Program-made: the position numbers and the translations under genes | Notes under the pieces: generated by a model | Told to the model about the DNA's origin: nothing | Database searches by the model: none | Seen by the model: the letters and a program-made list of their open reading frames with translations, nothing else | Shown: positions 1 through 6,497 of the stretch, piece by piece | Layout: each line of letters opens with the position of its first letter | Position numbering within the stretch: the first letter of the stretch is position 1 | Assembly: GCA_020850015.1 (NCBI GenBank) | Contig: JADZFF010000167.1 | Coordinates: 1 to 45,469, forward strand | DNA: 45,469 bases | Reading direction: 5' to 3' | From: Bdellovibrionales bacterium | GTDB taxonomy: Bacteria; Bdellovibrionota; UBA1018; JADZFF01

Positions 1-853
1 CAAGCGTCAGCGTATCGATGTCCGACGCCTCCGAAACGGGAGATGCTCCGCCTTCGAGGTTTTTCCAACCCTTGAGAGACTTGCCGTCGACCTCCGCGAT
101 GGCGAATCCATCCGCGAAAACCGGCAACCTCCCGGCGAGCTCCCCTGAGGCATCGACGCCGAACGAGGCCCCGTCGAAGAGGATCTCGTCATTGGCGCCC
201 CACTGGTTCACGTAGAGCACGGGTGCGCCGAGCTCGCGCGCGACGGCCGCGTGGAGGTCCTCGCGATGCGTACGTTTTCCCTGCTCAAAGGGGCTGGCCG
301 ACGCCGAAAGCACCAGAGCCACCCCGGATTTCCGGTACTGCTCGATGGGATCCGTGCCGTACAGGCGCCTGCCCCAGACGGCATCACCGCCCCAAAGATC
401 CTCGCAGATGGCGAGCGCGACGGGAATCCCGTCGCAGATCCAGGGTTTCACGGCCTTGGCGGGTTCGAAGTACCGGGCCTCGTCGAAGACGTCGTAGGTG
501 GGGAGCAGGGTCTTGGCCTGCGTATGCGCGATCCTTCCCCCCTCGAGCACGCTCACGCAGTTGAGCGCCGGACGGCCCGTGGCCTCGGGGTTCCGGCCCA
601 CGTGCCCCACGATGAGCGCGCAGGTCTTGCCTCTGGTGAGGGCGGCGAGCTGCTCCACCGCGCGCTCGTTGCGCTCGAAGATCTCCGGGCGCTCGATCAG
701 GTCGTGCGGCGGATAGCCGCAGACCCCCAGCTCCGAGGTCAGCAGCAGTCTGGCGCCCGACTCACAAGCGCGGGCGTAGGCCTTTTCCAGGAGCGCGACG
801 TTGTCGTCGAAGGCGCCTACGACGGGTGCGATCTGAGCGAGAGCCACGCGCAT
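1..853 (-). CDS. nadE: Glutamine-dependent NAD+ synthetase, N-terminal part (3' end outside window)
   Basis: Absent from the ORF track because it runs off the window edge; I read 284 codons from the ATG at 853. The protein starts MRVALAQIAPVVGAFDDN, typical of the nitrilase-like glutaminase domain of glutamine-hydrolysing NAD synthetase, which releases ammonia to amidate deamido-NAD+. The nitrilase triad is visible: Glu in TSELGVCGYP, Lys in AKTLLPTYDVFDE and Cys in ALAICEDLW. The C-terminal ATP-pyrophosphatase domain would lie beyond base 1. The start is supported by a strong AGGAGGTG seven bases upstream. It lies 51 bp downstream of ndk on the same strand and probably shares its transcript. 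nadA, another NAD-biosynthesis gene, is at 17227. Confidence 0.9.
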   Translation of the reverse strand, partial: MRVALAQIAPVVGAFDDNVALLEKAYARACESGARLLLTSELGVCGYPPHDLIERPEIFERNERAVEQLAALTRGKTCALIVGHVGRNPEATGRPALNCVSVLEGGRIAHTQAKTLLPTYDVFDEARYFEPAKAVKPWICDGIPVALAICEDLWGGDAVWGRRLYGTDPIEQYRKSGVALVLSASASPFEQGKRTHREDLHAAVARELGAPVLYVNQWGANDEILFDGASFGVDASGELAGRLPVFADGFAIAEVDGKSLKGWKNLEGGASPVSEASDIDTLTL

Positions 854-904
854 CGGGCACCTCCTGAAAGACCATCCCCGTGGCCGGGCGGGGACGCCTC
901 GACC

Positions 905-1333
905 CTAGAAGCGGGCGAGGACTTCCGACTTGTCGAAGAAATAAGCGATCTCGCGCTCCGCGGAGACCGGGCTGTCGGACCCGTGGACGGCGTTGGCCTC
1001 GATACTGTCGGCGAAGTCCTTGCGCAGGGTACCGGGCGCGGCCTTGGCCGGATCCGTGGCACCCATGATCTCGCGGTTCATGGCCACTGCGTTCTCGCCT
1101 TCCAGCACCATGAGCACCACGGGGCCCGAGGTCATGAACCGGACCAGGCTCTGGAAGAAGGGGCGTTCCTTGTGTTCGATGTAGAACCCTTCCGCCTTCT
1201 CGCGCGAAAGCTGCGTGAACTTGGCGGCGGCGATGCGTAGGCCCCGGCTCTCGAACCGCGACATGATCTGACCGATGGCGTTCTTGCTCACCGCGTTCGG
1301 CTTGATGATCGAAAAAGTCTATTGAATCGCCAT
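905..1333 (-). CDS. ndk: Nucleoside diphosphate kinase, interrupted by an in-frame TAG at codon 5
   Basis: Ndk transfers the gamma-phosphate between nucleoside di- and triphosphates through a phosphohistidine. From the ATG at 1333 the frame reads M-A-I-Q[14 protein letters not shown] and continues to the end (142 codons, normal family length), matching the usual MAI(E/Q)[11 protein letters not shown] start. The TAG (1319-1321) stands where Arg is expected. The rest looks intact, including the active-site NAVHGSDSP histidine and [14 protein letters not shown]. The ORF track begins at a downstream GTG (1291), which would drop the IIKPNAV lysine that contacts phosphate; no good Shine-Dalgarno precedes that GTG, whereas GGAG precedes the ATG at 1333. 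It is a nonsense mutation, an assembly error, or a gene using an unusual start. TAG is a normal stop elsewhere here, including at the end of ndk itself. Confidence 0.85.
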
Positions 1334-1359
1334 GTTCTACAGGCCTCCGTATTTCCCCG

Positions 1360-1388
1360 TGTATAGCGCCAAGGGGGCCCGGGGCCAA
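1360..1388 (-). promoter_or_regulatory. Candidate sigma70-type promoter for ndk-nadE
   Basis: On the minus strand TTGGCC (1383-1388) and TATACA (1360-1365) are separated by 17 bases and lie about 30 bp upstream of the ndk ATG. The match is by eye and untested. Confidence 0.4.
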
Positions 1389-1423
1389 CAGCAATTTTGT
1401 TCGGTGAGGCGGGGGCAACATCC

Positions 1424-1440
1424 TTGACTGCATGCGTCAA
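1424..1440. promoter_or_regulatory. Inverted repeat TTGAC-N7-GTCAA, possible operator
   Basis: A 5-bp inverted repeat brackets a TGCATGC core (itself containing the palindrome GCATGC) in the intergenic region between ndk and the divergent 2H-phosphoesterase-like gene. It has the size of a dimeric-regulator site, but no regulator can be assigned and chance occurrence is possible. Confidence 0.25.
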
Positions 1441-1562
1441 CATTCTCCGCAGGGAAGGCAGGCCTTTCTAGCCCGCCTAGCCTCCGCGCCACCGCTGCCG
1501 CCCCAGGTGAGAGATTCACTCGGAGCGTTGACCCCTCCGCTCCTCAGGCCTAGTCCAGGGCC

Positions 1563-2138
1563 ATGTTTGATCTCACTCTGCTCCCTGCGCTCGTGTTCAC
1601 GGTTTCAGCCTCACTGTTCAGCGGCGCTGATGCTCCGTTTCTCCAGCATACGGGCCCGGGCTTCGACAGCTACCTAGCCCAGAATCTGCCCTACGCGCCC
1701 GTGCCAGCCTTCGTAAGTGATGTGGAGCGCGAGTTCGGGCTCACGCTTCGCACTCGCGGCGAAGCACATGTCACCGTGATCACGCCCCCCGAGGCGATCC
1801 GCCTCGGCTCCCACCTATCCATCCAGCGCATTCACGAGCTCGCGTCGCCTGAGGTCCAGCGGGCTGCCTTGGTGCCGATCTGCCTGGGGCGGGGTCAGAA
1901 GGCCTTAGGCGGACGCCTGGAGTCGACCTTCTTCGTCGTGCTCAATTCAAGCGATCTCCTGGATCTGCGTCGGCGCATTGCTTTCGAGTTCCAAACGGCA
2001 GGGGGTGCCCCCGAGGCCTTCGACGCCGAGTCTTTCCACCCGCACATCACGCTGGGATTCACCCTGCGCGACCTTCACCTTCAGGATGGCGTAATCAAGG
2101 ACGAGCGCTCCTGTGTGGCCGCGCTCGCGGTGAACTGA
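1563..2138 (+). CDS. 2H-phosphoesterase-like protein with hydrophobic N-terminus
   Basis: 191 aa. Two H-x-T-hydrophobic motifs, HVTVIT (about residue 69) and HITLGF (about residue 158, in SFHPHITLGF), are the signature of 2H phosphoesterases, which hydrolyse cyclic phosphodiesters or 2'-5' RNA linkages using both histidines. The spacing (about 90 residues) fits the family. The first 24 residues (MFDLTLLPALVFTVSASLFS) are hydrophobic and could be a signal peptide or anchor, but lack the usual basic N-region, so export is uncertain. It stands alone, divergent from ndk and convergent with sucD (23 bp gap). The substrate cannot be predicted. Confidence 0.65.
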   Translation: MFDLTLLPALVFTVSASLFSGADAPFLQHTGPGFDSYLAQNLPYAPVPAFVSDVEREFGLTLRTRGEAHVTVITPPEAIRLGSHLSIQRIHELASPEVQRAALVPICLGRGQKALGGRLESTFFVVLNSSDLLDLRRRIAFEFQTAGGAPEAFDAESFHPHITLGFTLRDLHLQDGVIKDERSCVAALAVN

Positions 2139-2161
2139 GCGCCGCAGGCGCGATCCGGCGA

Positions 2162-3034
2162 TCAGCCTCGGTACGCGGCCTGGAGCGTGGAGCCCAGCGC
2201 GGCCGGGCTCCGGGCGATCTTCACGCCCGCGCTCTGCAGGGCCTGGAACTTCTCTTCGGCCGTGCCTTTGCCGCCCGAAATGATGGCGCCCGCATGGCCC
2301 ATGCGCTTCCCGGGAGGCGCGGTGGCGCCGCCGATGAAGCCCACGACTGGCTTCTTCATCTCGCGCTTGATGTACTCCGCCGCCTCTTCCTCGGCCGAGC
2401 CGCCGATCTCGCCGATCATGACTACGGCTTCGGTGACCGCGTCGCGGTTGTAGGCTTCGAGCACGTCGATGAAGTTCGTGCCGTTCAGGGGGTCGCCGCC
2501 GATGCCCACGCAGGTGCTCTGGCCGATGCCGAGCTGCGTGAGCTGGTGCACGGCCTCATAGGTGAGCGTGCCCGAGCGCGACACCACGCCCACCTTGCCG
2601 GCCTTGTGGATGGCGCCCGGCATGATGCCGATCTTGCAGGCCCCGGGCGTGATGATGCCCGGGCAGTTCGGACCGATGAGCCTAGATTTCTTGCCCATCA
2701 TGAAGGATTTCACGCGCAGCATGTCCGTGACGGGGATGCCCTCGGTGATGCAGACCACGAGCGGAATTTCGGCGTCGACGGCCTCGCAGATGGCGTCGGC
2801 CGCGAAGGGGGGCGGCACGAAGATCATCGTGGCGTTGGCTTTCGTGCGCTCCACGGCCTCAGCCACGGAGTCGTATACGTCGAAGCCCTCGTGCTTCGTT
2901 CCGCCCTTGCCGGGTGTGACGCCGCCCACGACGTTCGTGCCGTAGCTCTGGCAACCTTTGGCGTGGAAGGAGCCGGCAGAGCCGGTGATCCCTTGAACGA
3001 GAAGCTTGGTATTCTTGTCGACCCAGATGCTCAT
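2162..3034 (-). CDS. sucD: Succinyl-CoA synthetase (ADP-forming) alpha subunit
   Basis: 290 aa. The alpha subunit binds CoA and carries the phosphohistidine of succinyl-CoA ligase in the TCA cycle. Visible signatures are the N-terminal CoA-binding Rossmann region ([18 protein letters not shown]), [11 protein letters not shown], and [16 protein letters not shown] with the active-site His. The ORF track extends this frame to 3904, but the family start is [15 protein letters not shown], and its ATG overlaps the sucC stop as ATGA, indicating translational coupling. Last gene of the mdh-sucC-sucD operon. Confidence 0.97.
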   Translation of the reverse strand: MSIWVDKNTKLLVQGITGSAGSFHAKGCQSYGTNVVGGVTPGKGGTKHEGFDVYDSVAEAVERTKANATMIFVPPPFAADAICEAVDAEIPLVVCITEGIPVTDMLRVKSFMMGKKSRLIGPNCPGIITPGACKIGIMPGAIHKAGKVGVVSRSGTLTYEAVHQLTQLGIGQSTCVGIGGDPLNGTNFIDVLEAYNRDAVTEAVVMIGEIGGSAEEEAAEYIKREMKKPVVGFIGGATAPPGKRMGHAGAIISGGKGTAEEKFQALQSAGVKIARSPAALGSTLQAAYRG

Positions 3035-4215
3035 TTTACCGCTCCCACGACCTTTTTCGCGGCGTCGGCCAGGCCGTCGGCCGGGGTGATCTTGAGACCC
3101 GACGAAGCTAGGATCTTCTTGCCCTGCTCCACATTCGTGCCTTCGAGCCGCACGACGAGCGGAACCTTCAGCGAAAGCTCCTTGGCCGCGGCGATCACGC
3201 CCTCGGCGATCACGTCGCACTTCATGATGCCGCCGAAGATGTTCACCAGGATGGCCTTCACCTTGGGGTCCTTCAGGATGATCTTGAAGGCCTGCGTGAC
3301 CTTCTCCTGGTCGGCGCCGCCGCCCACGTCCAGGAAGTTCGCGGGCTCTCCACCCTCGAGCTTGATGATGTCCATGGTGGCCATCGCGAGCCCGGCGCCG
3401 TTCACCATGCAGCCGATGTTCCCATCGAGCGCGATGTAGGCGAGACCGTACTTGGAGGCCTCCACGTCCTGCGCGTTCTCCTCCTGGAGGTCCCGCATCT
3501 CCATCACGTCCTTCTGACGGTAGAGGCCGTTGTCGTCGAAGCCGAACTTGGCGTCGAGGGCCATGAGCCGGTTGTCTTTCGTGACGATGAGCGGATTGAT
3601 CTCCACGAGGGAGCAGTCTTTCTCGAGGAAGCACTTGTAGAGCCCGCCGAAGAAGGCCATCGCCTCTTTCGTGAAGCTGGCTTCGAGCTTCAGGGCGCGC
3701 ATGAGCTTGCGCGCGTGGAAGGGCTGAAAGCCCAGCTTCGCGTCCACGAAGATCTTGTGGATCTTCTCGGGGTGGCTGTGGGCCACCTCCTCGATGTCCA
3801 TGCCGCCTTCGGTGGAGGCCATGATCACGACGCCGCCCATGGAGCGGTCGATCAGCACGCCCAAGTAGAGCTCGCGGGCGATGGCCGAGCCTTCTTCGAT
3901 CCACACCTTGTGCACGACCTTGCCCTGCGGGCCGGTCTGGGGAGTGACGAGGGTCTTGCCCACGATCTCGGTGGCGGCCTTCTTCACTTCGTCCACGGAC
4001 TTGCAGACCTTCACGCCGCCGGCCTTGCCCCGCCCGCCCGCGTGGATCTGGGCCTTCACGACCCAGACGCTGTTCTTGCGCTCACGCGCCAGATCGTTCG
4101 CCGCCAGCTCCGCGCGCTCGGCGAGCTTCTCTCCGCCTTCAACGATGCGGCCCTCCGGCACGGCCACGCCGAACTTCTTGAGGAGCTGCTTGGCCTGGTA
4201 CTCGTGGATGTTCAT
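3031..4215 (-). CDS. sucC: Succinyl-CoA synthetase beta subunit
   Basis: 394 aa, full family length (E. coli SucC is 388). Starts [17 protein letters not shown] and has the ATP-grasp features [17 protein letters not shown] (nucleotide-binding) and [10 protein letters not shown] (Mg-binding Glu-Asn), followed by the C-terminal flavodoxin-like ligase domain with [10 protein letters not shown]. Forms the heterodimer/tetramer with SucD in the cytoplasm. It begins 6 bp after the mdh stop and overlaps sucD by 4 bp. Confidence 0.97.
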   Translation of the reverse strand: MNIHEYQAKQLLKKFGVAVPEGRIVEGGEKLAERAELAANDLARERKNSVWVVKAQIHAGGRGKAGGVKVCKSVDEVKKAATEIVGKTLVTPQTGPQGKVVHKVWIEEGSAIARELYLGVLIDRSMGGVVIMASTEGGMDIEEVAHSHPEKIHKIFVDAKLGFQPFHARKLMRALKLEASFTKEAMAFFGGLYKCFLEKDCSLVEINPLIVTKDNRLMALDAKFGFDDNGLYRQKDVMEMRDLQEENAQDVEASKYGLAYIALDGNIGCMVNGAGLAMATMDIIKLEGGEPANFLDVGGGADQEKVTQAFKIILKDPKVKAILVNIFGGIMKCDVIAEGVIAAAKELSLKVPLVVRLEGTNVEQGKKILASSGLKITPADGLADAAKKVVGAVK

Positions 4216-4221
4216 GAAACT

Positions 4222-5166
4222 TTAGGCTCCCAGCTTCTTCATCGCCTCGACGAGCTCTTTCACGGCGTCGCAGGACTTCTGGAACATGGCCTTCTCTTCC
4301 GAGTTCAGCTCCAGGGCGGGCACGCCCTCCAGGCCCTTCGCGCCAAGCTTCGCGAGCACGCCGCAGAAGAGGCCGTTCTGGCCGTACTCACCCTTGAGGA
4401 GCACGGCGCAGGGAAGGATGCGCTTCTTGTCGCGCACGATGGCTTCCGCCATCTGCACGGCGCTCGCGGCCGGGGCGTAGTACGCGGAGCCCGTCTTGAG
4501 CAGACCCACGATCTCGGCGCCGCCCTTGCGGGTGCGGTCCACGATAGCGTCGATTTTTTCTTTGGGGAGCATCTGCATGAGCGGCACGCCGCCCACGGTG
4601 ACGTAACGGGGCATCGGCACCATGGTGTCGCCGTGGCCGCCGAATACGAAGGCCTGCACGTCCTCCACCGAGGCATCGCAGGCCTCAGCGATGAAGGCGC
4701 GGAAACGGGCGCCGTCGAGCACGCCTGCCATGCCGCGCACGCGCTCGCGCGGGAAACCCGAGGCGTCGAGCGCCACGTGGCACATGGCATCGAGCGGGTT
4801 CGACACGATGATGATCACGCAGTTCGGGGAGTGCTTGGCCACCTGAGTGGCGCACTCCTTCACGATCTTGGCGTTGGTGCCCAGGAGGTCGTCGCGGCTC
4901 ATGCCGGGCTTCCTGGGAATGCCGGCCGTGATGATCACGACGTCGGAATCTTTGGTCAGCGCGTAGTCGGCGCCGCCCTTGAGGCGGCTGTCGAAGCCTT
5001 CCACCGTCGAGGCCTGGAAGAGGTCGAGCGCCTTGCCCGCGGCGGAGTCGCCGTTGATGTCGATCAGCACGACATCGCAGAGCTCCTTGGAGGCGGCCCA
5101 GTGAGCACAGGTTGAGCCGACGAAGCCGGCGCCGATGACCGAGATCTTGGGTCTGCGTTGAGCCAT
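4222..5166 (-). CDS. mdh: Malate dehydrogenase (LDH-like, NAD-dependent)
   Basis: 314 aa. Oxidises malate to oxaloacetate in the TCA cycle. The Rossmann motif GAGFVGS near residue 12 and the acidic residue in LIDING (NAD preference) are present, as are the substrate arginines ([13 protein letters not shown]), [10 protein letters not shown] and the catalytic histidine loop GGHGDTMVP. Arg in IPRKPGMSR marks MDH rather than LDH specificity. This is the dimer/tetramer LDH-like MDH type found in Bdellovibrio, Chloroflexus and many non-enteric bacteria. A GGAG sits 8 bases before the ATG. First gene of mdh-sucC-sucD, so three TCA-cycle proteins are co-expressed. Confidence 0.96.
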   Translation of the reverse strand: MAQRRPKISVIGAGFVGSTCAHWAASKELCDVVLIDINGDSAAGKALDLFQASTVEGFDSRLKGGADYALTKDSDVVIITAGIPRKPGMSRDDLLGTNAKIVKECATQVAKHSPNCVIIIVSNPLDAMCHVALDASGFPRERVRGMAGVLDGARFRAFIAEACDASVEDVQAFVFGGHGDTMVPMPRYVTVGGVPLMQMLPKEKIDAIVDRTRKGGAEIVGLLKTGSAYYAPAASAVQMAEAIVRDKKRILPCAVLLKGEYGQNGLFCGVLAKLGAKGLEGVPALELNSEEKAMFQKSCDAVKELVEAMKKLGA

Positions 5167-5265
5167 GATGGAATCTCCGTGGATGTCGATAATTCGTGGG
5201 TTTTACTAGGTATACGGGAAGCGGGCGCGATTTTCCAGCCGGGGGTTGGAAAGGATCCCCAGCGC

Positions 5266-6372
5266 CTATTCCACGCGAACGGGCAGCACCTTGGGCGGAG
5301 CGATCTTGGCGGGCACGATGACCTCCATGAACCTCGACGCTGACGCAGGGCTTCGGCTACCGTCGGCGGTTACGGCCCGCACGGACCAGAGGTACTTGCC
5401 ATGCTGCACACGGCTCAAGGGAAGTGACGGAATCTTGGAGCGGATCACGCGCTCCTCGGCATCGGGGTCTTCCTCCCCAGCGGCGGCGGCGGGCCGAAGC
5501 ACCACCTCGAAGACCAGGTCTTTCTGGGCCTCCGCGCTGCCTTCTTCCGGCAACTTCCACTGAAGGCGGGGCACCTCGCCCGTGGTGAGATCAAACACCG
5601 CATCAGAAGAGGGGAATACCACCTCGGGCGTGGCCGGCAGCTTGGCAACGGAAACCAGCTCGCCACCCGAGGCCATGGCCTGAGCGGTTTCCGAAACATC
5701 GGCCTCGGCGATGCTGGAGGTCAGAGCGACAGGTTCCGGGGCAGCCTGTTCCTGGGCCTCACGCGCGCCACTGGTTCCGGAAGTCACCGCCACCGGGGGC
5801 GCTTCCTGTGGCGAAGCCTGGGCCACACCTTCCCGAACGGTTTCCACCGGGGGCGGCGGCACATAGACCTGCTCCACCTCCTCCACCTGAACACGTGCCG
5901 CCACGGGTTCGGGGAGGGGCGTGGCCTGAGAGACGGAACCCTCGGAGCCGGGCGCCGCAGCCGCCGGTTTTCTGACGGGCGGAGGCGCCGCGGCGAGAGT
6001 GATCTTCTTGCGCGCTTCTTTGGCCACGCGCACCCGGCCCGTGCCGCTCAGGAACTGGAGCTGAAGCTCTTCGGAGCTCCCGGTCAGAACGATCATGGAG
6101 CCCTCTGAGAGGAGCACCTCTCCGCCCGCATAGAAGGCTAGCGTGGCCGTGCCGTCCTCGCCCGTGGCGATGGTGTCGCCAGCTCCGAAGAGCGTACCGC
6201 CCCCGGCCCGGTCCCAGGTCAGCTGGTTTAATCCAAGACGACGCACCGTACCATCTGCCATACGGAGCACGGCCACCGGCTCGCGCGCCTGGTTGAACAA
6301 ACCCGCCAGGTCCGCCCAGAAGAGCGCCCCGAAGATCAGGCTCATCAAGACGAGTGCACCGGTTCGAAGCAT
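5266..6372 (-). CDS. FecR-like domain membrane-anchored protein
   Basis: 368 aa. One N-terminal membrane segment (about residues 5-27), then a FecR-type beta domain (about 33-140) recognisable from VLRMADGTVRRLGLNQLTW, GAGDTIATGEDGTATLAF and EVLLSEGSMIVL, where many bacterial FecR domains carry 'dGs.a.l.l...s.l.l...t.v'. A long Pro/Ala/Glu-rich linker (about 140-255) follows, then a fibronectin/Ig-like C-terminal domain (about 255-360). It is probably periplasmic. The gene diverges from a membrane nucleotidyl cyclase across a symmetric 108-bp palindrome, suggesting joint regulation. FecR proteins usually signal to an ECF sigma factor; none is adjacent here. Function is unknown. Confidence 0.7.
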   Translation of the reverse strand: MLRTGALVLMSLIFGALFWADLAGLFNQAREPVAVLRMADGTVRRLGLNQLTWDRAGGGTLFGAGDTIATGEDGTATLAFYAGGEVLLSEGSMIVLTGSSEELQLQFLSGTGRVRVAKEARKKITLAAAPPPVRKPAAAAPGSEGSVSQATPLPEPVAARVQVEEVEQVYVPPPPVETVREGVAQASPQEAPPVAVTSGTSGAREAQEQAAPEPVALTSSIAEADVSETAQAMASGGELVSVAKLPATPEVVFPSSDAVFDLTTGEVPRLQWKLPEEGSAEAQKDLVFEVVLRPAAAAGEEDPDAEERVIRSKIPSLPLSRVQHGKYLWSVRAVTADGSRSPASASRFMEVIVPAKIAPPKVLPVRVE

Positions 6373-6381
6373 TCCGACTCA

Positions 6382-6489
6382 CTGATCGGCGGTCCGGCGG
6401 TATCCGATTACTTTTTGATGCCTGGCGCGTCAGGGCCCTGACGCGCCCGGCCTCCAAAAGTAATCGGATACCGCGGGCCTGCCGATCAG
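6382..6489. repeat. 108-bp near-perfect palindrome between two divergent start codons
   Basis: 48 of 54 positions pair with the opposite arm about a centre at 6435.5. It contains a perfect 24-bp inner palindrome (6424-6447; arm GGCGCGTCAGGG), 18-bp perfect arms CGGTATCCGATTACTTTT (6398-6415) and their complement at 6456-6473, and 9-bp outer arms CTGATCGGC (6382-6390) and GCCGATCAG (6481-6489). All share the same centre. The start codons of the FecR-like gene (6372) and cyclase (6498) lie 9 and 8 bases beyond the two ends, so both genes carry essentially the same leader. It may be an inverted-duplicated promoter/leader, a cruciform-forming regulator site, or a non-autonomous mobile palindrome (MITE/REPIN-like). 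Confidence 0.95.
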
Positions 6490-6497
6490 AGTAGCGG

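Noticed and set aside
251-1240. 329-aa plus-strand ORF over nadE/ndk
   Set aside because: Antisense to two genes with conserved motifs.
1319-1321. Stop-codon reassignment (TAG as amino acid)
   Set aside because: TAG ends ndk itself, gspF, gspK, ispA, the cyclase, icd-neighbour and lipoprotein genes at expected positions.
2139-2161. GCGCC-GCA-GGCGC hairpin between 2H gene and sucD as a terminator
   Set aside because: Only a 5-bp stem with a 3-base loop and no T tract on either strand.
3715-5115. 466-aa plus-strand ORF over sucC/mdh
   Set aside because: Antisense shadow of two well-conserved enzymes; no recognisable domain.
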